A stretch of DNA of 64,000 bases from positions 3,629,768-3,693,767 of the forward strand of contig JAJUBI010000007.1 in NCBI GenBank assembly GCA_022419385.1, given 5' to 3'. The stretch's first letter is position 1. Every line of letters starts with the position of its first letter. Shown here piece by piece: positions 34,971-45,572 of this stretch. The position numbers and the translations under genes were made by a program. Source of the DNA: Paraconiothyrium sp. Pb-2020 (taxonomy: Eukaryota > Ascomycota > Dothideomycetes > Pleosporales > Didymosphaeriaceae). Below the pieces are notes generated by a model. That model was given only the letters and a program-made list of their open reading frames with translations, did not search any database and was not told the origin of the DNA.

Positions 34971-36329
34971 ATGGTGGTCCTCGTTGACCTGGACGATCCC
35001 GACGACGCGCCGCCGCACCTGGCGCACCATTACCCTCCTACGCCAGCAGCCAGCGCGAAGGGCAACGACAACCGGCCGAATCCCAACATCAATGGATTTT
35101 CAGCTGCCCTGAGCTGTTATCCGTGAGCCTGAACCTCGCGCAGGACAAAGCTCATGTCCGTAGGAGCGATGATTGCTGACCACGCTGATGAGACAGCATT
35201 GTAAGCCAGCTCGCCCGCCAGCTCGACCTCAACACGCTGCACAGCTTGTCGCGTACCTGCCGTCAATTCCGCGCGAACCTGCTCGAGTACCGCGACCAGC
35301 TCATCCGACACACCCTGCACTGCGTGTATGAGGACGATGGGCCCGGTCCACGCCTGGGCTCGCGGCTGCTGGAGGCGCGAGCCAACTTCTACACATCGCG
35401 CCAGCTGACGAGCGGACGCGTGGGCAAGTGTGCGCGGGACATGGTCGCCGAGTGCCAGCGCTGCGGCACTGTCGTCTGTAGGGTATGTCAAAGCCTCTTT
35501 GTCAAAGCACCTCGCTGAACTATGGTAGAACTGCACCGTGAAGCCGCCGCCCACGCCTACTTTGCGAGCGCGGCACCGGCGCCTGTGTAGGACATGCACG
35601 AAGGCACCCCTTAACCTCCTGACGGCGACCAAACGTCCCCGCTCGTCTTCCGGGACACCCTCACCTCCGGGTACTCCAGACTTGCGAGCTTCGCTGTTCG
35701 ACGACGATGACGCGCCCCGAGCCTTCACCTCCCCAGCCTTCGAGCGAACGCCGTGCATCTGCGACGACACAGTCTGGCTGTGCCAACCGTGCGGTCAACA
35801 CCTGAAGAACGCAGACACCATGTACGTCCGCGCCTGGACGTGGCGAACGCGATATAGCCACTACCTCGGCGGCGTAGGCACCGGCGCCGGCGAAGGCAAC
35901 GAGGGCGTCGAATGCGGCCGCGGACCCAGCTGCCTCGCTGCACGGGTCGTCGAGCACGAGGTCGACTACAATGCCGATGTCGCCGAGGCATACGGTAGTC
36001 TGGAGAGCAACTCTTCACAGGGGTCAGAGCGATGGACGGGCACGAGCTACCACGCGCAAGAGATCGAGGGGATCGGCGGCGTCGTCAAGATGAAGCTCAA
36101 GAAGCAGGTCTATGTCGGCGAGTGTGTGAAGATCTACGAGGACGAGAGGGACAAGTCGATACGCTGGCTGGAGCGAGAGGTCTCGGGCAAACTAAGAAGC
36201 TGGTGCTCTTGGTGCGAGAGGGTTGTCCCGGGGGAAAGGGATAAGGCCGAGGCGAAGGGAGAGAGGCTGCCATCCAGCGGTTCAAGCTCGCCTGATTCAT
36301 CGGTAAGAACTGAGCGCATCTTCGGATAG
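34971..36329 (+). CDS. F-box protein with cysteine-rich region
   Basis: Exons: 34971-35122, 35197-35482, 35529-36329 (412 residues). After a short N-terminus an F-box-like helix set is readable: IVSQLARQLDLNTLHSLSRT then CRQFRANLLEYRDQL. It is followed by several CxxC pairs (CQRCGTVVCRNC, LCRTCTK, CICDD, LCQPC, WCSWCERV), a likely zinc-binding module. This combination occurs in a conserved fungal family of F-box proteins that would couple substrates to an SCF ubiquitin ligase through Skp1. Both introns are in phase and the second rebuilds VCRNCTVKP. The short first exon reads AALSCYP into the F-box, so its start could differ. A long minus-strand frame inside this gene is a GC-rich shadow. Substrate unknown. 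Confidence 0.82.
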
Positions 36330-37094
36330 TACATAAAAGGGTGGATTGGCTGCTCAGTTTACCCGCAGTACATAAAATATTCCAAGCAATCATAGAGTTT
36401 TGGTATATCTCCATATATGCATCTAGCGTAACTGTCCTGGTATACTCTGTCTTTCTCAACTCTGGCGCCCTCCATGCCGTACGAGGACAGCTAGTCGTTG
36501 ACGGCTTCGGACAGATACGAAAGACTTGTCTCTTGTACTGCTTTCACGTGAAATGTATCGACTTTGAGGCTTCAATGTTGCTCATGACACTTACCGGCGC
36601 GACTTCGGTGCACTGGCACGCGGACAGGCTGCACTGTCGGTGACAACGTTCACACCTGGAGCTTCGAGTCGCAACTAGACAAACCCTGCGACCGCGAAAT
36701 GTGCCGCTCCCCGAATCATGTTAACGCAACGCTTACATGTATAAGACACGGTACCGCTGATGCCGAGAGATGCTGCTAAAGGTGAGATGCCTTTCATTGA
36801 CGCATTACAGTTGCTTCTACCCGTCCATCCCATTTTGTACACATACCCTCAGATTCCTCATGTTGCACAACCCTAATCATACAAGACAGGAGAATCACAA
36901 CAAGCGCAGCGCACCAACAAATCCGACCCAGTCAATCTAAATGTTCCAGATGACCAGGGAAATGTAACAAAGTTTTGTACAAAGAATCGCAATGCTGCTC
37001 TCGATCAATCAGCGTGGCAATTAGCTCGTTCAGCTAAAAGCGCATGAGCGAAATTTGATATAGAGTGCAAGACAAAGGAGCAGTCACGTGGGGT
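36330..37094. other. Intergenic between convergent genes, about 760 bp
   Basis: 3' flanks of the F-box gene and of TOM70. Nothing else was seen. Confidence 0.6.
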
Positions 37095-39349
37095 TTACCG
37101 CATGCCTGCGCCTAGTCCAGCGCCCATCTGGCCTAGCCTTGAGGCGAGTCTAGGGTACTTCTCTTGTACCTGTTGTATCATTAGCTCCTGTTACATGCAA
37201 ACGATGCTGCCATGAAAAGCGTCGTCATCCAGTATTGCCAGCGCTGGATATCACGGTGGTCTGTTGCATCGGTTGATTATGGAACATACCTCTAATTGTG
37301 TCCGAGTAGCCTCCGCGTAGCTGAGGGCATTCACTATCTCGCCTTCTGTCCGCGATAGCTCAGCAGCCCGCTCAAAGTATTTGAGCGCCTCTGTGACCTT
37401 TCCTTGCTGCAGAAGCAGTTGAGCCATGGTTGCGACGGCAATGTCGCACTCCGGGTCGATGATCAATGCTTTCTGGCAGAGTTGTTCTGCCTCGGCGAAG
37501 TCGTTCTTCCACTGAAAAAGTGCGAGCGCCTTGTTGATTAGCGGGAGGACGTTGATGAACAAGGGTTTGTTCTGTTGCTCCATCTCCACGGCCGTATCAA
37601 ACTTTTCAATGGCTTCCTGGTACTTCTGCTGATCGAGCAGAAGTTCGCCGTAGTAGTTGTACACATCCGGCACCTGTGGGAAGTTCTTCATGCAACGACG
37701 GAATGTTGCCATGGACGAAGCGATGCTGCCCATCTTGTATTGAGTGACACCGAGTTGTATGTGGGAGAAGATGAACTCCTTGTCCAGGTCAATAGACTTC
37801 TGGTAGTCCTTGGCCGCCTCGCCAAACTCGGCCTTGATAAAGTGGAGCTGGGCGCGGTGATAGTAAATATCAGGGTCATCCTTGTTCTGTGCGAGAGCCG
37901 CTTCGAAATCAGCTTCGGCGGCGGCTGGATTTGCTGCAAATCCTAAAGATTAGCCTGATCCAAAGAAGGCATGATAAGGGACACTCACCGAGTTCCAAAT
38001 GCATGCTGGCGCGCTTAATAAAACTCTGGGTAAGTGACTCCTGAAGCTCGACACTCTTATCCATGTCCTTGAGCGCATCCTCGTTGTCACCCTTGAGATA
38101 TCTAAAAGTACCACGCATGTTATATGCGAAAGATTCGTGTTCTCCGAGATCACCAAGCTCCAGCGCCTTCTCAAATGCCGCTGCAGCTTCGGCATACCCT
38201 TCGGCGGTCTTGGTGCTCATGGCGCGCAGACCTTTCCTGAGTTGACCCTTGGCGCTCTCCTCATCCAGCTCTGCATCATCATCGAGACCGTATGGTGGGG
38301 GCTTCGGTCGGAAGCTCTGGAGGTAGTTGGTGACGAACGTGGGGCTCGGGAGCTTCTTCTCTTTCTGCGCAAGGATAGCCTTGCCCTTTGCCTATGTACA
38401 TGTCAGCCTTAGCCTTGTGGGTCATGGGAAATAGGGCCTTTCATACCTCAGCGACCTTCTTGAGCAGACGCTCGACGCTCTGGGCACTACTCTCATTCCG
38501 GAAGCCATCGATGATACAGCTAGCAGTATAATCGAGGAGCGCTTCGCTGTTGCGATCTACCTGTTCGTACGCGTTTGCGCGTCGGTTGAGCGCTTTGACA
38601 TATTCGTTGTCAAGGTTGATGGCAGCGGTGGTGTCATCAATGACCTTTTCCCAGTTACTCATAGCATTCCAGCAAGCGGCACGGTTGGAATAGAAGACGG
38701 GGTCCTGCTTGCACAGTAGCGCCTGTCCGTACAGGTCTATGGCGCGGTTGTAATCCTTAGAGCCGTATGCCTTGTTACCTGCAGCCTTCAGTTTGGCAGC
38801 GTATTCTTTGCGCTCCTGCAGGTTGTTAGCAGAAATCCAATCACACCAGCTGGGAACAGAGTTTATGATGCAGCGGCCACCAAAACTACATAGGCTGCGA
38901 ATTGTGGTACAAGCACCCTGGAGTAACATGTGCTGAAATTCTCTATGCTCACATACCTCTTCAGAGAGCGACCCGACAGTGCTTTCGTCCACATGCGGGA
39001 GCTCGTCCTCGACGGCAGGCGCGACGCTTGCCTTCTTTGGCTCAGCTGCCGCTTCTTGCTCTTTTGCCGCTTCCTTCTCGGCGCGTTCCTTAGCCCGTCT
39101 CTTATCCCGCTTAGTCTTTTTTTTGTTCGAAGACGGCGATGGCGCGCCTGTGTCCTTCTTGTCGTCCGATAGGTAGTAGATCACGCCTCCTGCACTGACA
39201 ACGAGTGTGAGACCCGCGACTGTGTAAACAACGCCTTTGTGTTCGGATGCCCATGAGGATATGCGATCCCACAAGGAGCTGGATCCTGCTGGCGGAAGCG
39301 TGACTGGAAAAGGGCCTGGTCCGACCGGGGCTGCTGGGTTGGCCGACAT
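37095..39349 (-). CDS. TOM70: Mitochondrial import receptor TOM70
   Basis: Exons: 39349-38957, 38815-38447, 38391-37989, 37942-37290, 37169-37095 (630 residues). An N-terminal membrane anchor (VVYTVAGLTLVVSAGGVIYYL, about 38-58) is followed by a Lys/Glu-rich linker and then tetratricopeptide repeats, starting with the Hsp70/Hsp90-binding TPR clamp (LKAAGNKAYGSKDYNRAIDLY, FYSNRAACW, KALNRRANAYE). The C-terminal TPRs bind preproteins. The end, MGAGLGAGMR, and total length match fungal Tom70. It sits in the outer mitochondrial membrane and receives carrier precursors from chaperones. The first intron (38816-38956, 141 nt) is a multiple of three without a stop, so it can be misread as coding. A start at an upstream in-frame ATG (39409) is possible but less likely. 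Confidence 0.96.
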
Positions 39350-39887
39350 GTTGCGACTCGGAAGGGAGCAAGTGGATGCGCGATGGGTGGCAGCTGGGAA
39401 TGGCTGCAATTACTAAGGCTGGCCTCGAGAATTATTAATGACAAAAGATGAAGCTAGGAAAGACCGTACGCGGCCAATGTTGGGTGTTGGTGGCGATGAA
39501 AAGTGATGGCCTCGAGGTAAAGCTCAGGGTCAGAGAACATTTGAAGTTTGGGAGCTCAGACCAACACACGTCATCCAATCCACGCGCCAGCAGCTTCACG
39601 ATTCCCGACGTCTCCAACTGGAATAGATTGCTGCGACAATACGCTATTCAGGAAGACGGATGTTTATGAAATGTTCACTCTATGACCCACGTCCTTTTCC
39701 TGGGGAATTGCAACTCAAGGACAAAGGCAATATGCACTGCGTTGTTCTTCCTACATACACATGCTACGAAGCTGTGTCAATGCTTTCGACCGCCTGCGCG
39801 ATACATCGGTCTACCCATGGTAGCATTGGAGGAGAACGCGACCGATGCGCCGTGTGCAGCATTCGAGCACCCGGATTCGATAACCCA

Positions 39888-39901
39888 GGTACCTAGGTAC
39901 C
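39888..39901. repeat. Perfect 14-bp palindrome GGTACCTAGGTACC
   Basis: A self-complementary 14-mer with a further aggta block 15 bp on. Similar ggtacctaggta runs are, from memory, common in intergenic DNA of filamentous ascomycetes. Probably not gene-specific. Confidence 0.6.
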
Positions 39902-39927
39902 CAAGAACCTTGCCCAGGTAGAATCAT

Positions 39928-39939
39928 GATCACGTGATC
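39928..39939. promoter_or_regulatory. 12-bp palindrome with E-box (GATCACGTGATC)
   Basis: Perfect palindrome containing TCACGTGA, the preferred site of Cbf1-like bHLH factors, about 245 bp upstream of the aminodeoxychorismate-lyase-like gene and 580 bp from TOM70. A single site, so only a candidate. Confidence 0.4.
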
Positions 39940-40182
39940 TGTTCCTATCGAACAATTACTTTGACATCGATATGTAGCTCGCCCATGGCTCGAATTCCTA
40001 GTCTTCCAATTGGCATCCGTACGAGAACAGGAGGATTTGAAAGTGTCGCGCTTTCGCGCCATATTGACCCGCTAGCACTACGTCAATTTCCAGCGAATCA
40101 TCTTCTACCCAACTACTTATTGCGTTGGCCATCTCCAGATTCAAAGTCCCACCCTTCGAGTCGCTGCTACATCTGACACACT

Positions 40183-41268
40183 ATGGCGTCTGTCCCCTCT
40201 TTCCACCTCTTCACTTCCATCCGCTATGACCCCCTGCTTCTCAAATCGGACGAAAATTCCCTTCCCATCCTGAACTATGTCTCGCCCTCGCCATTTTACA
40301 TGCTCATCTACCACCGCGACCGCATGCTGGAAGCCGCGCAGCATTTTGACTTTGACGCTGTGGCCAAAAGGCTCGAAAACGGTGTATCACTCCATCAAGA
40401 GTTATTACAGGAAGTAGGAGAGTACCTACACCGAGGAGGAAAAGATGGGCCACTCAAAGTACGCCCATGATAACCGCATAGTGAGCAACACAAACTGAGA
40501 CGGAACCAGATGCGTATCCTCTTCGACAAAGCAGCGAACATGACCATAGACTTTGCTCCCACCCCTCCAGTCCCTCTCTCAACCCTCTACCCCGCATCCT
40601 TCGACCCACCCAGAAAGCAACCCACCCCCCATCCCGCAAAGTCCCACCCACCGAGCTTCCAACCCTCGCCTTTGACAGGCGGCGCCCTCACCATTGGCCC
40701 GACGGATACCCTTCCCCGGACCTCATCATCAGACCCTCCTCCACCACCAGAATACCACCTCCGCCTCGACACGCAACCGACGCCTACCTCTGCCTTCACC
40801 CTACTAAAAACAACGGTAAGAGAACAGTACGATGCCGCCCGCTCCCGAGCTCTCCCCTCAAACCCTGCCGGCGCCCCCTACTCAGAAGTCCTCCTCTACA
40901 ACTCCACCCACGAGCTCACCGAAGGTACGCTCACCACCATCTACCTTTTCCGCGGCGGCCGCTGGGTAACGCCCCCCGTCGGCGTACCCGCTGGCGAGTT
41001 CACCGCCCAGACACTCAAAGAAGCGGAGGGCGAGAGTGCGAATCTAGACGAGGGCGAGTTGCGTCGGCCGTTCGCAGGGCGGTGGGGGCACAGTGTGCGG
41101 AGTGCGAAAGTGGGGGCGGGAGGACAGAGGGGCACGTCGAGGAGGTGGGCGCTGAAGAAGGGGTTCTGCATGGAGGAGCCGATCAGTGTGAGCACGGTTG
41201 AGGTGGGGGAAGGCGTGTGGATTAGTAGTGGAGTGAGGGGTTTTGCGTTTGGGAGAGTCGTAGAATAG
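40183..41268 (+). CDS. ABZ2: Aminodeoxychorismate lyase-like PLP enzyme (aminotransferase class IV)
   Basis: Exons 40183-40458 and 40510-41268 (344 residues; intron 51 nt). Family landmarks of fungal Abz2-type lyases are present: a start with FHLFTSIRYDPLLL, the YHRDRMLEAAQHFDF segment, MRILFDKAANMTIDF, LDTQPTPTSAFTLLKTTVREQYDAAR and the cofactor-side LTEGTLTTIYLFRGGRWVTPP. The enzyme converts 4-amino-4-deoxychorismate to p-aminobenzoate and pyruvate for folate synthesis. The insert of Pro-rich sequence around residues 105-160 and the altered C-terminal segment (FTAQTLKEAEGES) differ from the textbook fold. A related class IV enzyme with another role is therefore possible. It is ultimately fed by chorismate, whose synthesis uses the AROM enzyme encoded 26 kb upstream. 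Confidence 0.75.
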
Positions 41269-41334
41269 CAAGTGCATTCATCTAGCATGAGATTTACTTT
41301 CGCATTGGCTATGAGCACGAGAAACATAGACTAT

Positions 41335-41787
41335 CTAATCTTCAGCGGCGGGCTCGTCGGCCGCGTAAACACCCACTGATTTGATGTTCGGCTTGATGTG
41401 GATTGGTAGATCTCGCTTTTCGGGTTCGTCGACATCGGCGGCGTATACGCCTACGGACTTGATGTTCGGCTTGATATGGATGGGAAGATCGCGCTTCTCG
41501 ACCTCCTCGACGTCGGCCGCATAAACACCCACTGACTTGATATTTGGCTTGATGTGGATGGGCAGATCGCGCTTGTCGGCATCGGTGCCCACGTCGGCGG
41601 CGTACACACCGACAGACTTGATGTTAGGCTTGATATGAATGGGAAGGTCACGTTTTCCCTCAGTAGCTACACGTCGTCAGTTGGTGGACGTTGGCTGAAG
41701 TAAATGGGTTCACTGACCGCCTATGGGGGCAGCAAAAGCAGTGCTCAGAGCTGCGGCTCCGGCTAGGATCTGTACGAAGCCCTTCAT
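41335..41787 (-). CDS. Secreted four-repeat Kex2-processed peptide precursor (candidate RiPP precursor 2)
   Basis: Exons 41787-41718 and 41666-41335 (133 residues; intron 51 nt, gtcagt to gtgtag). A signal peptide (MKGFVQILAGAAALSTAFAAP) is followed by four copies of DLPIHIKPNIKSVGVYAAD, at residues 30-48, 57-75, 83-101 and 109-127. Each is preceded by Lys-Arg (28-29, 55-56, 81-82, 107-108) and separated by short acidic spacers. After Kex2 cleavage at Lys-Arg, four peptides of about 24-27 residues would be released in the secretory pathway. The units are identical in protein although their codons differ widely, so the peptide itself is under selection. The layout equals that of UstA/PhomA-type precursors, and a UstYa-family gene lies 1.25 kb away in opposite orientation. 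The single Tyr per unit is a plausible cyclisation residue. A linear peptide signal is an alternative. The core matches no RiPP I can recall. Confidence 0.88.
41356..41649 (-). repeat. Four-unit coding tandem repeat, 78-81 bp period
   Basis: Unit starts fall 27, 26 and 26 codons apart. The 19-codon core is unchanged in amino acids while 15 codons differ among copies, all at third positions. Units two and four share nearly all codons of their last eight positions, which suggests past duplication or gene conversion between them. Confidence 0.92.
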
Positions 41788-43035
41788 GGTGGTCGGCGAG
41801 GTGGAAGATGGAGTAGAGACTGCTTGGTGAGTGACTCTTTTTTCCGAAGGTGTAGACGTTGCCGCGGCAGACACAAGCTGTCTTTATCCTCCGTGTACTT
41901 CAACGCTTACTGTTACTTGTCTCTTGGTCACTGCGATCGCCGCTGTAACCGACGGTAGGGTGTATGCATGCGACTAGAATGGATCATCTAGGAGGTAATC
42001 TACTCGTGCAGGTTTACCTAACTTCCTTAGCTTGCAGACTCACAAAGGACGTCGAGTCTGAGCCCGCCCCAATCAGCTTGCAAGCACGGTGAGTGCTGCC
42101 TTGTAACTAGTGCATAAGACGTAACCTGAAATAGCAGGTCACAGCTTCGCCGCGTATCTTCCTAGGTTGCTGGTGGGTTCTACATCCAATGGCCCAACGA
42201 AATCAATGGTATTGGGACGAACAATATGCCGGTCCTGCGTCAACGTCCGATGATATGCGAGCAATGGTCCTACGCTATTCTATCCCAAGGTAATGGGTTG
42301 ATAGATGGAACACCGATCTCTGCGAGGGAAATATTACCCGTGGAATCGCCCCTGGAAGAAACGAGTGGTGTGCTGGGGCAGGGGTGGTGCGAGATGCGAT
42401 ACGACGACTACCTTAGTCTTAGAGAACGCGTCGTTCATAACAACCCCTCTTTGCAACCCAAAATCAGCAGCCTCGATATCTGAAGACCCGGTCCGATCTG
42501 TAAAGGTACAAGCGAAGCTTGCAGAAGCTTTAATTAAGCATACACTAGTCTAGAAACTGTTAGGTAGTTTTGCTGCCGTGCACTACGCATCAACACCTCA
42601 AAATCTCTATCCACCAACGAACGACATGCGAGCTTTACCGTAATCTCCCTGCCAAGAGGGCAGTGACAGCCTGCGTGCATCCAATTGCTCTATGTTCTGT
42701 ACGCGAGTGGGTATCGCGCCCTAAGCTATCATGCTCACCTGCTGTTTACGGTGTAGATATACAATCTACAAGTAGGGGGCCTGATTCTAGGTTATGTTGT
42801 CAGCACACGGCCGCCACCCAATTTGCTATGATGGTACCGAGGTGAGGATACTAGGTGATGGCATTAGCCGAAACATTTGAGTTGCTGGAGTTGCAGAAGA
42901 ATTGCCACCAGGTTTGCTGTCTCGGGTCAGCCCATTATCCTGGATGAGAGAAACTCAATTGAGCGTGCCGAGAATTTCGTCATCAGACATTCGGTTATTG
43001 TCTTCACTCCATTCTTGACCAGCCTCTTGTCAAGC
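41788..43035. other. Divergent region between precursor 2 and UstYa gene, about 1.25 kb
   Basis: Likely common promoter region. It holds a CCGCGG-centred palindrome near the precursor. No gene was seen. Confidence 0.5.
41860..41869. promoter_or_regulatory. Palindrome TGCCGCGGCA upstream of precursor 2
   Basis: Perfect 10-bp palindrome with back-to-back CCG/CGG half-sites, the pattern bound by Zn2Cys6 dimers, 73 bp upstream of the precursor start codon. A single copy, so tentative. Confidence 0.35.
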
Positions 43036-44051
43036 ATGTCTGTCAAAGAATGGGCCAGAGGCCTTCAAAGGTCACTCAATAGGCAGACGGTCTACTCCAG
43101 GATCCACGACGACCCTTCCGAGTCAACAAAGACGTTTCTAGACGCGACAAAAATCCCATCGTCGAATCGCGTCTCCTCCATCTTCGCTATCGCTAATGTA
43201 TTTTTGTTCTTATGTTCGATCATTTTAGTTGTAATCGCATACACACGCCCGGTGACGGACTCCCAGTGCGTGAAGCAGCTATATACATGGTGTAAGTCTC
43301 CCACAAACACACCGAGTACGGCCTCGTTCCTAAAACGAAAGGCCAGCACCTGCATTTGAGGCTATTGAATACCACGAAGAAGACTACACCGGTCTCTTCC
43401 GCCAAGGTTCGGCCTATCGAGGAAAACCCACACCTGAGCTCGATGAGCGATGGCTGAAGCTCTGGGACTGTGAGCCCATCTGATTTCCCCTTTTCAATGT
43501 ACCCCTGGGCTAAAGCAGACAAAGACCGCGAATTTGACGTCCCTGAATCCGCGTGGCCACGTATGAACCGCACCGCAGACCCTAGCATCGTACGCACATC
43601 CAAAGGCGGCGGCGCAGCCTTGTTTTGGGGCATGCACCAGCTGCATTGCCTGGTATTCCCATCACCCTCTCTTTCTAGCGTACGCACGATTCTCTGACCG
43701 AAATAACCAGGACTGGCTGCGCATGTGGTCGTACAAAGAGCACTACATTGCCCGCGATGGCGCACTGCCCGAGCATTTCCAGGGCCTATCCGATAATTTG
43801 ATTCGCACGCATCTCGATCATTGTATTGATGTGCTGAGGCAGGATATGATGTGCCATATCGATGTGACGCCGTATTTCATCATGTAAGCACCTCCCTAGA
43901 CTTGCTCGGACGGCGAACGCTGATAGAGGCGCGGTATAGATACGACGAGACGGCACCCGTGGGCGAGTCGTTCGACTTCTCACCGCATCAGAAATGCCGT
44001 GATTTCGACAAGATTCGGCAGTGGAACATGGATAATCTTGCTGTGGATTGA
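43036..44051 (+). CDS. UstYa-family (DUF3328) oxidase, locus 2
   Basis: Exons: 43036-43291, 43347-43469, 43519-43652, 43711-43883, 43940-44051 (265 residues). A cytoplasmic tail and one transmembrane helix (IFAIANVFLFLCSIILVVIAY) precede the signature YTWSPAFEAIEYHEEDY, AYRGKPTPELDERWLKLW and the two motifs HQLHC (166-170) and HLDHC (205-209, in HLDHCIDVLRQDMMC). The end has HQKCRDFDKIRQW. All five junctions are in phase and each rebuilds family sequence; WSPAFEAIEY spans the first. UstYa proteins are the oxidative cyclases of dikaritin peptides. This gene faces away from the four-repeat precursor 1.25 kb to its left, so the pair forms the core of a candidate RiPP locus. Compared with the locus-1 homologue it has more introns and a different loop between the histidine motifs. 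An upstream in-frame start at 42877 is not needed. Confidence 0.92.
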
Positions 44052-44277
44052 TGGCATGGTAGAGAAGGAGGGTGTTACTGGGTGATGGGCAATTCTGATT
44101 TTGTCCTTGTCCCGCGCCTTACTTGTTTCCAGTATACGAGCACGACTCCATATCTGGCCAAGCATGCAAAGCAGGTGCAAGCTGCGTGGAGTGGTAACTT
44201 TATGCCTGTGCCTCGACGTGTAGTGCCCGTGCCGACGGGATGCTTGGAGCAAAAGTTCGTAAAGTGTTCACATCGGC

Positions 44278-45028
44278 CTAACCGCGCTGCTTAGTCTCGC
44301 TTTCGAGCTCCTTCAATCGCTGGACCAGCTTTTCTCTCAGGTAGGGCGTGAGTCCTAGTCTATCAAGCTCTTGTCAGTAGGACTCTTGTTATACGCAGGT
44401 TTTACCGCGCTCTGCTTCACGCAGGGGATATAAGTACTCACATTCCTTCCCTCGTCACAATCCTGTATGTTCCACTATCCTGCCAATTCCCCACCAACGA
44501 TCCGTTTCCGTCAACCTCGACACTGCCAAAGATGTCCTCAGGCCACGCAATCCTGCCCCAATCCGGTGGATTTCGCTCATCGCTAACGTGAATCCAGCCA
44601 CCCTTGTTCGCGCCGCCCATGCCTGCCTGGTGGTTGGCGCCGCCAGCACCGTCCCCACTGCCCTTGTTGCTGCCCAGGTTAAAGCCACCCGGTGAGGCAA
44701 AGGCAGCGGCTTGTTGCTTGACCAAAGGATCATTCACTGCGTGTGTGGCGAGAACCGATTGCAGGATTGGATGGAAGTGCCGGTTCTCGGTGAATGAGTC
44801 TGGGGCAGGCGGAACGGACGTGGTTGTTCCTAACGAGAGGTCGACATTCGGTGGCTCTGTGGGAAGGAGGGTAAGGACTGAGCGGGAGGCGTCGAGCGGA
44901 TGTTTATGAACGTAGATATGAGGATTTGAAGATAGGGTTGAGAGAGCTCTGGAGGCACGCAGACGAAGGGTAGGCCTAGCTGAGGTAGTAGCCAGGCGCA
45001 CGCTTCGGAACGCTGGGTGGTAAAACAT
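44278..45028 (-). CDS. Conserved hypothetical protein, probably mitochondrial
   Basis: Exons 45028-44442 and 44359-44278 (222 residues). The N-terminus MFYHPAFRSVRLATTSARPT is Arg/Ser/Thr-rich without acidic residues, a typical mitochondrial presequence. A Gly/Asn-rich linker and a conserved block follow: GGWIHVSDERNPPDWGRIAW, then PEDIFGSVEVDGNGSL, SGTYRIVTREG and, across the intron, ILGLTPYLREKLVQRLKELE. I recall this block from uncharacterised proteins widespread in filamentous ascomycetes, with no assigned role. It sits between the UstYa gene and a transporter but looks like an ordinary core gene. An upstream in-frame ATG at 45085 would add 19 residues and weaken the presequence. Confidence 0.8.
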
Positions 45029-45572
45029 TATGCAAAGGAAGTTTTCGCAAGGAACTGAAGGTTGGGAGTAGTCGCAGCGTGTCAATGGCGCGTGGTGATG
45101 AATTGAGAGAAAGCTCCGAGCTCATGGTCAATGACGACTTTGTCGACAATCTTGGTGGTCCAAGCTCCACTTAGCACTCCGATCTCTGATTCCAAGACAA
45201 CATCCAATGTACGACTTATGGAACGCAGGATCGCCTCAACATGTCCAGTTCCTGCTCATCTTGTCCTTGTTATGACACATCAACAACTCGCAAGCTCTTC
45301 CGCAAATGCAGGGCCCGCTAGTATCCGTTCCAAACAGCTACAGCCAACACGATCATGTCCCAAACGACCACTAGCGCAGCCCCACCAAAACCTACATGTA
45401 AAAGCCTGACAAGCAAATGAACACCTCGGCGATCACTAGTACCACGATATGCTTGGTTAGGCCGGCATCGGCTATTCTGTCAGATAAACCGCAAGCTTTA
45501 AAGCCTCGGTCTTTCCTTGCCGATTGCTACGATTCATCGGATTGTATCTTGGTTTTGCGAGACAACTCCAAC
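45029..45572. other. Divergent intergenic region, about 540 bp
   Basis: Upstream of the mitochondrial-type gene and of the MFS gene. Nothing else was seen. Confidence 0.55.

Larger units (their letters stand above)
39350..40182. other. Divergent TOM70/ABZ2-like intergenic region, about 830 bp
   Basis: Promoter region for both genes. It contains the two perfect palindromes listed separately. No gene was seen. Confidence 0.55.

Noticed and set aside
35117..35770. 217-residue minus-strand frame
   Set aside because: Shadow of the GC-rich F-box gene on the other strand, whose exons splice in phase.
41356..41649. Regular 78-81 bp repeat resembling a CRISPR or minisatellite
   Set aside because: Units differ only at third codon positions and encode a fixed peptide, so it is a coding repeat in a eukaryotic genome.
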